Below, piece by piece: positions 23,165 to 33,644 of a stretch of DNA of 64,000 nt. The stretch is from positions 806,001 through 870,000 of the forward strand of contig JABMLP010000007.1 in the NCBI GenBank assembly GCA_013176395.1, given 5' to 3'. Source of the DNA: Venturia oleaginea. Lineage: Eukaryota; Ascomycota; Dothideomycetes; Venturiales; Venturiaceae. Numbering within the stretch: position 1 is the first letter of the stretch; each line of letters opens with the position of its first letter. The notes under the pieces were generated by a model. The model was not told where the DNA came from, ran no database searches, and saw nothing but the letters and a program-made list of their open reading frames with translations. Both the position numbers and the translations under genes were made by a program.

Positions 23165-25309
23165 CTGAGTTCGGATTTGTCTGAGATTTAGGTCCGGGCT
23201 TTTATCATTTGTAAGAGACGAGGGAGTGAGGCTTGAGGTGGTTGATGGACTTTAGGACTATTCCGGAGTTCTTCTGAGTCTGTGTATGGCATTGCGAAGG
23301 TGTTTGGAAAGAGACGGAATGATGAGATTGATCTCGTGGGCGGAATATCTCTTCTAGAGGCATTTGCCGTATAAAAGCTATCCGGTTGATATAACTCATA
23401 AAAGATTTGTTTGGAGGTCTTCGCTTAACACAGATCCTTCCTGCTGTTTCATACTTGCCGTATTTGGCAGCTATACGCACTCTGATTGGACTCCTTTTGA
23501 CTACTGCTGCTTAGATACGCTGTTATTGTAGTTTGTGCATCAACGTGCAGAGTAGGGGATCTTTTAAGTAACTGAGTAAGTGATTCTGAGAGCTCTGCTC
23601 CACGGCAGAGCCCAGCTGAAATTCGTAGATTAGTTATTTCCTACGCCTTTAGTGATAAGAACTGCTTTAAAAAGATCAAGTATATCTTAAACGACTCTAC
23701 AGCGGTCGTATCCGGATCCTTGGTAGTCCTTTGTCAGAGTCCTTGGTCCGAGGTCTTGTTCCGCGTCCCTGGTCCGAGTCCTTAGCCGTCAGTACATGTT
23801 ATTACCTTATCGTAGATCAGAATTGCGAGCGTTGCTCTCTCAGTCCATCAGAGTCAGTTAGTCGCTCCAAAGATCCCCCTCCTCTCCACGCAGACGCACA
23901 AACCACATTCACATCTACCAGCGTGCGTCAGTCTTATTCCAACTTTTCAATTGGTATTCGTTGCTTGGCAAGCTGATTGACGATCTATCCCTACTAGAGA
24001 CCTGTATTCATACGCCGTTGAAACAAAGACTGACGGGCGCTGGTATGTACCGCCTGGGCGGTTCATCTTCCCGCTTTCGGAGTCCAGGCATCCCAATTCC
24101 CAATTACGGAGGGTCTGATTCCCGAATCCTGCTACCTCGCTTCGAAAGGCATCACGAGGGGTGAGAAATGCTGTTCAGCCGTTCTTGGCAACAGGGGTTT
24201 ATTGGCTGCAAGAATTAGGCCGGAATACGACATCCCGAATTTATGTATTGGCTGAGAATCAATCTTGGCATGATATAAGCCATAGCAAGCTATACCGGAA
24301 AGGACTTGGCGAAACTCAACACCATAGACGTTATTATCACGAACTAATTTGAACAGAGAGAGGGAGAGAGAGAAAGAGAGAGAGAAAGAGAGAGAAAGAG
24401 AGAGAAAGAGAGAGAAAGAGAGAGAAAGAGAGATTCTCTTTCTTGCTAAGTCTCTCTCACTCTTAATTAACTGGATCCGGAGTTGCAAAGGCTCCTCGCT
24501 CAATTCGGTCCGTCCAAATCAAGATCACCTGAGGACCGACGAACTATTTTTATTTTGAGGTGCCTAGACTGCTAGAAAACTACTAGTACCTAATTTCGGG
24601 ACGGATCTAAGGCCCTATAACTAGCCCCGACCCGCCCCCGTTGGGAACCCCAGGAAATTCCACCTCCATCCATAACGACAATCTCCTGTGATGAGCGAGT
24701 TCTGTGTATTGATGGGTACGAAGATCACTCTGTATGGCCAGCTTGTCAGTGGGCACGGTTTTGTACATGCTGTTCAATGTTTGAGGGCAAGAAAGAGAAT
24801 GTTCAGAGTTATCGAAATCCGAAAGACATGAATCACTACGATTTTCTTGAGATCTTTTGGCGAGCTCCTCTGAAGTACCTGTCACATCGGTAAGAATACG
24901 CGCCGCGACAAGTTTCAAGAACGACTTCTAAGGCTCTAAATGGCTTTTCATCTTCCGCTTTCCGAGGCATATAGTGCAAGCTCAACCATCGGCCGTTATC
25001 AATTGCCCTTATTCGATCAGAATTCTCAGCTGATTTTCTTTCATAGTAAGAAATGGATACCTTTTCGAGAGCACCCTCCCGCTCCCTCATAATCTGGAGT
25101 AAAAACACCCTTAGCTGCCAATTTACTAGGATTCGAAAACCAGATAAAGAGTTGCATTCTTAGACCTGCTTGCTTCCGTTTGCTTGCAGGGAATAAACGA
25201 GATAACCTTCTGATGCGGACCTACATTCCCCCGTTCCCTGCGCAGGATGTGGTTTATAGCGAATCCTTGAACTTGACGATTCAAATCCAACTTCAATCTT
25301 ATCGCTTTC
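23165..25309. other. Gene-poor region with degraded repeats
   Basis: About 2.1 kb with no supported gene. It holds a GA-rich microsatellite (24351-24433) and short near-repeats of 'AGTCCTTGGTCCGAG' at about 23735-23795. The texture (no long open frames, AT-rich stretches) suggests old repeat remnants, but no ends or coding fragments are recognisable. Confidence 0.4.
24351..24433. repeat. GA-rich microsatellite, (GAGAAA)n-like
   Basis: About 80 bases of purine-only sequence made of GAGA and GAAA words, most regular as repeated AGAGAGAAAG units. The open frames over it on both strands are artefacts of the repeat. Confidence 0.95.
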
Positions 25310-25471
25310 ATGTTGACATACATTCTTGCTGTCGTAGGCATCGTTGCCTTCTCTATTCTGCTTTTCGTTTACATTTCTTTCAAACCAGGACTTCGCGAAC
25401 TTCCTGGTCCATGGTTGGCAAAATACACAAATCTTGTGAGAGTATACTATACTGGGCTTGGAAAAGTGATC

Positions 25472-25512
25472 CGGCTAATGACTGTACACCCACAATCATC
25501 GATTTTTCGGAC
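25472..25512 (+). repeat. Left TIR of the MULE
   Basis: 41-bp inverted repeat; partner at 27297-27337 on the other strand. The two arms differ at one position (TGTACACC versus TGTATACC). Weaker similarity continues inwards for about 40 bp. Confidence 0.92.
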
Positions 25513-25603
25513 CAGCACATACACGCAATGACTACCACAATCATTTGGCATGAACACAAATTCGTGTATGTTTTAGTCATTAATTGTATGCGATAGTCAC
25601 TGA

Positions 25604-27331
25604 TTATATGTTTGAGGCCAAAAGGTTCAGCCATTCATTGCATAGAGTCGCTGCTTCAAAATGGCGCCGGCCAACATCTCTGCGATCTGCGATGTGGTTG
25701 ACGGCAAATCTCGTAAAAACATTGTCCTTCTGTACGAACTCGCCGCGGTCATAGAACAGCTTCATTGTGGCGGTCCAGATGTCTTCCAACATGTACAGAA
25801 TCGGCTTCCGCCTCTCATCAAGATATCTGCCGTTCATTGACTCTCCAATGCCAGATGTAGTGTGTCCGTAACGAGGAAACTCGTAAGGCGCGTAGGCGGA
25901 TGCCCAGCGATCAAATTTGCCGTAGTCAATATCCTCAATATACTTGGCCGCCTCCGGGTTGAGAACACGTATTTCTTTGAGAAGAGCTTGGAATTCGCGG
26001 TGGGAGGTGACACGGCACATCTGCTTGAATTTGGCCATAATTATGTTGTTGAAATGGTCATCTACATTCTCTGCAAGATGCCAGGTACAGTAGTAATGCC
26101 AGGAGCCCGGAAAGTACTTAGTGATAGCTGGGAAGAGGCCTTTGCCGCGGTCAGTGATTATAGCAAACTCTCTGGGGTCATTGCCTTCTTGTCTGCCAAA
26201 CATTGTGAGGTTTTCGACGATGGCTTCGAGGAACCATTCCCACCAATCTTTTGACTCTGTAGTTACGATTGCCCAGGCTATAGGGAGGTTGTTTTCGTCG
26301 GCTTCCATGGTGGTGACAATAAGAAGGATGCCTCCATATTTGGAGGAGCTGTGAGTGCCGTCAAAGACGAGAAGACTACGACATCTGTCAAGAGCCAGAG
26401 TACACGCCGAAGGCATAATTACAGCGGCTTGAAAGACACCTCTCTCTGACTTATACTTCATAGTAGCGCCGTTATATAAGTTGCAGAGTTCAGCCCAATC
26501 TGCGCTAATGTCTCCCTCCTCTTCAGAGATGAACTCATGATCGTGAATCTTCGCGTCGTGAAGCGCCAGTAGCAAGGGTTTGATGTACTGAAACTGCTTA
26601 CTCTCCTCCCCTTCAATCTGGTTCCTAACCTCTACCACAGTGCGATGGGCTTGCCAGCTGGAGATCTTGTTGCCCTGCTCGAGACGTGCTTCCTCTTGTA
26701 CGAATTTCGAGGGGAGTTTTCGGTTATTGGCGACGATATCGAAGTGGTTTCGAGCGATATATTTGACCTAATGAACGCGCTGCCAGCCAATATGACACTG
26801 GGAGGGACACGTATGCTTCTTAAGTTGTCGTAACTTCCACTCCTTTGGCTTGCCTACGAGGGCTACTCGTATTGCGAAATGGCATGTATGCTTCTCACAA
26901 CCACGGCATTCAAGTTGCCAGAACTGGGGCTTGCTGTTCTTAACGTTGAAAGACTCATTGGCGGCCGCAATCGCGTCGGTAATGAGGTTTTTGGCTTCCT
27001 CAAGAGTCTCGAAAGTCATTCCAAGCTGGAGCGTTGGATAGAGAGGGATATCTTCAGGTGCAGGAGGTTTTGAGAACGCTGGGACAGCGCCTGGCTTGAT
27101 AATAGTGTCGCCATAGGTGTAATTTGAGGTTGTTGGTGTTGCTGAAATCGGGTTTTTGAGCAGAAGTTTGGACGGTAAGTTGCCCTCCACTGTGTTGACT
27201 ATAACTATATTAATGTGTTGATTGCTACAGAATTTTATGTATGTAATAGTCATTGAACATACAATAATTGCAATCGTCGCAATCATGTATGCAATAGTCC
27301 GAAAAATCGATGATTGTGGGTATACAGTCAT
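25604..27331 (-). pseudogene. MULE transposase with one in-frame stop codon
   Basis: One frame runs from the right TIR to 25604 and is broken only by TAG at 26768-26770. The N-terminal part (before the stop) has a Cys/His zinc-finger-like region (CRGCEKHTCHF ... KKHTCPSQCHIGW), as in FAR1/MULE proteins. The C-terminal part carries the MULE DDE core: 'LLVFDGTHSSSKYGGILL', 'FAIITDRGKGLFPAI', 'WHYYCTWHLAEN' and the late Glu-containing 'TTSGIGESMNGRYL'. Translation after the stop continues sensibly in the same frame, so a single nonsense mutation explains the break. The start Met is not certain: one lies inside the TIR at 27331, and others are downstream. Confidence 0.85.
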
Positions 27332-27337
27332 TAGCCG
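27297..27337 (-). repeat. Right TIR of the MULE
   Basis: Inverted partner of 25472-25512. It ends ...CATTAGCCG and is followed directly by the right copy of the target duplication (27338-27347). Confidence 0.92.
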
Positions 27338-28912
27338 AAAGGTGATCAATGGGTTACCTTTCAAAGACTTAAAAAAGAGTATGGCAACGCTGTGCCGGTC
27401 GGACCAAATGCTGTTTTAATTCATGACCATGATCAATTTCACAAGCTCTTTGGGTTCAAGGAAGACTTCCCCAAGGTAGGTCTCCCGTCCACATCAAGAT
27501 GATATCAATATCCCGCTGATATGCTTAGTCGGATTCCATGAAGGTGTTGGAGATGTCCCTGAACGAAAAGCCTTTCGCTGGCACTCTTGCAACGATCCGA
27601 GATAAAACGTTCCATGCAAACCTCAAACAACCCGTGGCTGGCATCTTTTCAATGTCATCTGTGATCGCATTCGAGGCAAGTGTCGACGATACCATCAATT
27701 ACTTCTTCAAAAGACTAGATGAGTCATTCATGACTGGATCAAATGTTGGAAAGCCGTGCGATATTGATAATTGGGTACAGTACTGTCCGTTAAAGACATC
27801 TCATGCCCTTCTTCCCACACTAACATCAGTAGTCGCATTTGAAGTTGTTTCAGAGTTCACTCTCAGTACCCGCCTCGGGTTCTTGGAACAAGGCCATGAC
27901 ATCGACAATATGCTTGACTATATAGCCACCACTTTTGAGTATCGTGGCCTGCTTTTCCCCATGCCCTTCCCTTCTTGGATAAATTCTTCGAGAAGAACCC
28001 CATATACATGTACCTCAAATCACCAACCAACAAATTTCTCGTCTCGGCAGGTTCTCTAATTCAAGCCCGTCTTACCAAGCAGAAAAAATCAGGACGCCTA
28101 GATTTCATGGACCGTTTCGTCGAAGCCCAAAAGCAACATCCCGAAACCGTCACGGATGAAATCCTGAGTGGATACGTCGCGGCCAATTTCTTCGCCGCTT
28201 CGGATACTACCGCTGTCGTCATGCGCTCAACATTATATCACACGCTCAGAACTCCTGGTGTCTTGACAAAAATTAGACAGGAGCTGGATGACTCTGGGAC
28301 AACTTACCCAGTCCCCTACAAAATAGCACAACACCTCGTCTACCTCGACGCCACGATCCGAGAAGGAATGCGCATGCATTTCATCGCTTCCTTCCTCCTG
28401 GAACGGGTCGTTACGGATTCCAGCCACACTCTACCTAATGGCACGAAGCTCCCTCCCAGTACCATCATTGGTGTGACGGCCTGGACGCTGAACTTCGATG
28501 AGGAAATCTGGGGTCCGGAACCTGAAAAATTTAAACCTGAGAGATGGTTACAAAGTGAAGAAGAGGATAAAGAAACATTTGAGAAGAGATTAGCAGCTAT
28601 GAAATGTAATGATATCTCCTTCTCTTATGGGCCTAGGGTCTGCTTGGGAAAGAATATTGCTATATTGGAGGTTTGGAAGGTTATACCTACGATGTTTGGG
28701 CTGCTTGATGTGAGTTCTTCTCTCTCTCTCCGTTCCCAGCTTGTTTTTGTGGAGACATTGATGTGGGCTGTGACTAATCTTTGGTGTAGATGGAATTTGT
28801 GCATCCGGAGAAGGAATGGAGGGTTCAGGGCTCGTTTTTTCCCAGACAATACGATATGGATATGAGAATGAAGTGGAGGGAGGGTGTGAATAGGGATCTC
28901 TACATGAAGTAA

Positions 28913-30054
28913 GCGGGGATAATGTGGCTTTGATCGTGAACGTATGAGATCGAGTGGTTCACGGAGTTCATGCGTCGAATAGACGTAGATTTCCACGTTC
29001 CTGTCATAAGCGCAGTTCAAATTGATCCGTTCTACAGTATCTTATAAATCACAAAGAATGACTGGTTGCGGACGGGAATGCAGAAGCCGTCGTCCAATCA
29101 ATCCATGTCTCAAGTCTCCATTCTTACAGCAGCATGAGTTAGCATGGCATTGAATGGCTATCAGACCAGACAACCTTCGTATACCGCATTAAGGCTTTTC
29201 AAGCACTTACTCTCGCTTATCTGACCCAAAGAGTCATGGGCTGTGTCGGCTCGGTCGAGGTCTTGTCCTAGCCTGCTCTTGCTCCTGTGGTCTGATTCTT
29301 CTCTTGCCTGGCCATTCTGTACACCTTTCAAACTTGCATTTCCACCAGGCGTCACAGCGACGAAGTTAATGGGCAAGCATAACACAGCTTTAAATGCGAA
29401 TGCCGGAGAAGGATGTGGAGCCGTCATTCCTATAGAATACCGAGTGACTCACATAATTCCTGGTAGGTAATCACTCGTGGCAGGACGTGCAAAGCCCTAA
29501 GGTGCTGGATGGGCAAGTATTGCAGTCGCCCCTGGCATTGGGAAATGATATACATGCTGGAGCGTCGAGCATTCGGCCTCGATTGTGCTTCAGTTCCCAG
29601 GAAGAATGGTTTTCCGACTACCAGCGGGTGATGGATTGAAAGGGGATGAGATAAGAAAGGATGCGTTGTTGGCTGATCGAGGGCTTGCTCGTGAATTCCC
29701 CCAATGAGGTTGGATCGGGATTCGTAAAGTGGCTCTGTAAGCTTGCAATGTATACAATGCAGACCCGTATTCACGCGACGCGAAAACATCCTCAGAGAGC
29801 ACGTGATCCATCTTCAGTGAGCACGTGATCTATCCCAGAATTGTTCTTTGAGTACTTCTGAATATTTCTCTCCCAATTTCTGAAAGATATCAAATATTTA
29901 AGAGCTATTTTCAAAGGAAATGCAGCAGGCACCGTTGCGATCACATGGACTCTGCTCCACAATTTGGAATGCGAAACCAACTTGAGAACTCCCAACTTCC
30001 AATACCAAACATCAAACCGATCTTGAAGGGGAATGCCTAAGACACATCTCCGGG
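28913..30054. other. Intergenic region, P450 pseudogene to SRO7
   Basis: About 1.1 kb. No supported gene; the open frames (for example 29430-29789 -) lack recognisable content. An imperfect direct repeat 'GAGCACGTGATC' occurs at about 29798 and 29819; CACGTG is an E-box-type site, which could be regulatory for SRO7 about 240 bp downstream. Confidence 0.4.
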
Positions 30055-33000
30055 ATGGCACACCTTCTACGTGGAAAGCAAGCTGGCATCCAGAATGACT
30101 TGTCCGCAGGACTCGTGCCTGAACTCTTCGCCATCGACGATGTATGCTGCCAGCCTGCTCCTGAAGCCATGTTCTAATCCATGCTTAGATCAATCGCTTT
30201 GGCATCAACTCGCAGACTTCAGTCATAGCTTACGATCCAATCCAAAGCTTACTTGCTGTCGGGACAAATGATACCAAATTTGGAGTCGGGCAAATCTACA
30301 TCTTCGGACAGAAGCGGGTGAACGCCGTTCTGGCCCTTCAAAGAAAAGCATCGGTCAGACTACTTCAGTTCTGCTCTGACAAGCTCATATGTTTTGATTC
30401 GCGGAACGACCTCACTATCTTCTCGCTGGAAACCAAGCGGATCATCTCCAGTTACTCCCCACCTGGGACCGTGCTTTCAGTTTGCAGCGATCCGACCTTG
30501 GACTATATTCTGTTGGGCATGCAGACTGGTAAATTGGTACTTTTTTTGCCCATCTGAATCAGATATTGACCTCTCTAGGTGACGTTCTTGCTTACGACTT
30601 GGACCGAGAGAATATGGCCCCGTTCAAGCTTCCTAGTTTTTGGTCCGAGAAGAACCCGAAGGCTCGTGTGACGCCAATATTGTCGTTATGCCTCCACCCT
30701 AGAGACATAGGAACTTTGCTTATAGGCTACGCCGAAGGTGCAGTCATCTATTCGTTCAAGCAAAACAGACCCACCAATTTCTTTCAGTACGAGGTACCTC
30801 GAGGGGCACCTGGAGGTGATTCAGATCCATCACAGATGAATGCAGTTCGTCATCCGAGACTTACTCATGCGCTGTGGCACCCAACAGGCACCTTCATTCT
30901 CACAGCCCATGATGACTCTAGTCTTGTTTTTTGGGATTCAAAAGACGGCAGGATTGTCATGGCAAGGACTCTCCAGGAGACTAATGTAAATAAGCCTGGT
31001 ACTGCAGCAATCAATCCGGCACAAGACACATTCTCCATGAAGGTGCCGTATTTCAGAATCGCTTGGTGTGCCAATCAAGATCCAGATGATACCTCGATTC
31101 TCATTGCTGGTGGGCAGCCAACCACGTCTCCCACGAAGGGTCTCACATTTTTCGAGCTAGGACGCACACCAGTATATGCCACTTCGTCGTGGCAGGCTCT
31201 CTCACAATACTTTGAGAACCCAAAGCGACAAAGAATATTGCCAACACCACCCAACGCTGAAGTGGTGGACTTCTGCTTGATTCCAAAGCTATCCCCTCAC
31301 TTCGCAGGAGCCCAAGACCCAATAGCTGTCATAGCTGTGTTATCTTCAGGAGAGGTCATTTCCATGAGCTTTCCTAGTGGATACCCAATCACTCCTACCA
31401 ACATGCTGCATATCTCGCTTACATTTGTGCATCCGTTCATAACAGCAATCAACCTGGCACCGATTGAACGTGATAAATGGCTTGGAATGACTGAAACACG
31501 ATCTCGAGGTCCGATGATCCTGCAAGGTGGTGCAGAGATTTCTCGCCCTATGAAACGATTTGAAGACAGAAATATTGTCCAGACGGCACATGCTGATGGT
31601 ACAATCAGGCTATGGGACGCTGGACATGGTGACGAAATCGAGAACGAATCCATGCTTCAGGTTGATGTCGGGCCAGCTCTTGGACGTCTTGAAGGCATTG
31701 ACATGACGAAAATGAGCTTCTCCGGAGCAAGCGGAGAGCTCGCAGCTGGTACACGCACAGGCGAAGTTGCGATATTCAGATGGGGCCACAACAGGACTGC
31801 TGGAAAGCGTCCTGCCGATGCTGGACTAAATACGCCCAACGGATTGACGAACATAGCGGCGAGGAAAGATCCTTCGTTATCAGACGGTCTACTTCCATTC
31901 ACTTTGCTGGACTCTCAGAATGGTCCCTGTACCGCTCTGAAAGTCAGCGACGTCGGATTTGTTGCAGCAGGATTCGAGGGTGGAAATATCGCAGTTATCG
32001 ATTTACGAGGCCCAGCTATCATTTACAACGGTAGTATCCAGGAGTTTATCAAATCAGACAGACGGGGAAGCATCCGTCGATCTAGCAAGGAACCTCAGCC
32101 GAAAGGAATCTGGCCCACAGTCATGGATTTCAGCGTCATGATGGTTGATGGGGACAGCTACTCGAGTATCCTTCTTCACGTCGGAACTAACCTCGGACAC
32201 GTCGCCACGTTCAAGATTCTTCCCGAAGCTGGCGGGCGGCATGGTGTCCATTTCGCTGGCATTGTGGCGACAGATGATCGTGTTATTCGTATCGCTCCTG
32301 TTAGCGCCGATACAGGACATGCAGCATATGCATCACAGCAAGCCGTTGCGAATCTTCGAACTGGCCTCAAAGTCAATGGTGTTCTTCTGGTAGTAACAGA
32401 AGGTGGCGCCCGAATTTTCAAACCAGCTTCGAGTAAAGGTGCTCACAAGAGTTGGGACGAGTTCGCGTGTCTCTCGGCCTCGGTCACCCACTTCGGAGAT
32501 CGCGCCTATGCTCTCGTGGGTCTTTTTGCAGACGGCACTGCTCGTGCTTTCTCAATTCCCGCGCTACGAGAGATTGGCTCAGCAAAGGTCTCAGATATCC
32601 TTGATCGGGGAAGGCTAGGGGAAGCAGTCATCACAGCCTCTGGAGATATCTTCGGCTGGACAGGGCCCTCGGAGACTGCTCTTCTTAACATATGGGGTAC
32701 TGGCCTCGTCGTGTGAGTTTGGTCTCAGTGTCGATGATAAGCCATGCTAACCACGATATCATTAGGAATCGCTCCAAAGATACTCTCTTCAACCCCGAAC
32801 TCCTTATCCCAGCTCGCCCCACAATCTCAAACTTCCAATGGGTATCAGGAACCCAATACGTAACCCCCTCAGACATGGACCTCCTCAGTAAGTCTTTACC
32901 TCTCCAACCCAGCCCATTTCTTACCCCATCACCAGTCGGCGGCCCCGACCGTCCCCCCTCTAAACGCATGATCGCCCAGGCTCGTTCCGACGAAGCCGCC

Positions 33001-33234
33001 GCAAAACAAGCATCTCGACCAGGTGCCTCTGGTGCCCCCGCCGGTGCTCAGGAGGGCTACTGGGAATATATGCAACGACAACTCAACGAACGAACCGAAA
33101 AGCTAGGGTTGGTGAGCGATAATGTGAATAAATTGGAGCAGAATAGTAGTAGTTGGGCTGATGATGTCGGGAAATTTGTTAACAAGCAGAAGAAGAATAT
33201 GATTATGGGAGCGATCAAGGGCAAATTCTTTTGA
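30055..33234 (+). CDS. SRO7: SRO7/Lgl/tomosyn family exocytosis protein
   Basis: Lgl-family protein that binds t-SNAREs and Rab/exocyst components to promote docking of secretory vesicles. Exons are 30055-30141, 30189-30528, 30579-32712, 32766-32887 and 32936-33234, giving about 993 residues, like yeast Sro7 (about 1,030). The N-terminus MAHLLRGKQAGIQNDLS and the two seven-bladed WD-type propellers are typical ('LTHALWHPTGTFILTAHDDSSL', 'TAHADGTIRLWDAGHGDEI'). The C-terminus after 'GGPDRPPSKRMIAQ' is an R-SNARE-like coiled coil (GYWEYMQRQLNERTEKLG ... NKLEQNSSSWADDV). The last intron (32888-32935) is 48 nt, a multiple of three without stops, so retention would add 16 residues in frame; the spliced form matches the family better. 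Confidence 0.93.
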
Positions 33235-33644
33235 GTGATAAGAGCTTTCTGGGGTATTGTTGGTGGACACTGATGCTGAGGCCATGATCGGATATTATGA
33301 AATCTTTTACATCTCTTTTTTCTTCTTTTGCTAGGCCAAGCGACCGACTTATCCCCTCAATCCAATGAAGGCTTCTTCACAGACGGGTACAGTTGATTTA
33401 TCAAATCATCGCAGCTCGATGGAGAGAAGGTATGTCTATTCAAGTGATCGAATCTAACTTCCTTCACTCTTAGAATCGCGAAAAGAATTTTGCTGGAAAT
33501 CTTGCGTGTTGAATACGAAATGCAAGATTCAACCCAGCTTGGCACAGGACGCAGTCTATCACTTCCATCTATCCGTCCACTCTACATCAAAGGCCGAAGA
33601 GAAACCTCGACAAAGAGTGACACCGCGTTCGCTGGGCTGATAAG
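33235..33644. other. Intergenic region between convergent genes
   Basis: About 0.4 kb between the 3' ends of SRO7 and the P450 gene. Nothing recognisable. Confidence 0.5.

Larger units (their letters stand above)
25472..27337 (-). mobile_element. MULE (Mutator-like) DNA transposon, 1,866 bp
   Basis: Bounded by 41-bp terminal inverted repeats beginning CGGCTAATGACTGTA (25472-25512 and, inverted, 27297-27337), with a single mismatch. Flanks AAAGTGATC (25463-25471) and AAAGGTGATC (27338-27347) form a 9-10-bp target-site duplication with one base lost on the left. Inside, on the minus strand, is a MULE transposase interrupted by one stop codon. The element sits in the first exon of the P450 gene, in opposite orientation to it. 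Confidence 0.92.
25310..28912 (+). pseudogene. Cytochrome P450 gene disrupted by a MULE insertion and a frameshift
   Basis: Fungal microsomal P450, similar in style to the pisatin-demethylase/benzoate-hydroxylase groups. ATG 25310 starts an N-terminal membrane anchor followed by the proline hinge LRELPGPW. At 25471 the coding sequence is interrupted by a transposon; it resumes after 27347 with 'FQRLKKEYGNAVPVGP'. Later exons splice at 27476-27528 and 27785-27832. The I-helix AASDTTA, the ExxR motif (EGMR), KPERW and the heme loop FSYGPRVCLGKN are all present, and the last exon (after an intron at about 28710-28789) ends at TAA 28910-28912. A second lesion lies at about 27964-27974, where the frame changes between FPMP and LDKFFEK with no room for an intron. 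Two independent breaks make this a pseudogene. Confidence 0.9.

Noticed and set aside
24349..24503. Arg/Glu and Ser/Leu repeat frames
   Set aside because: Products of the GA microsatellite read in different frames.
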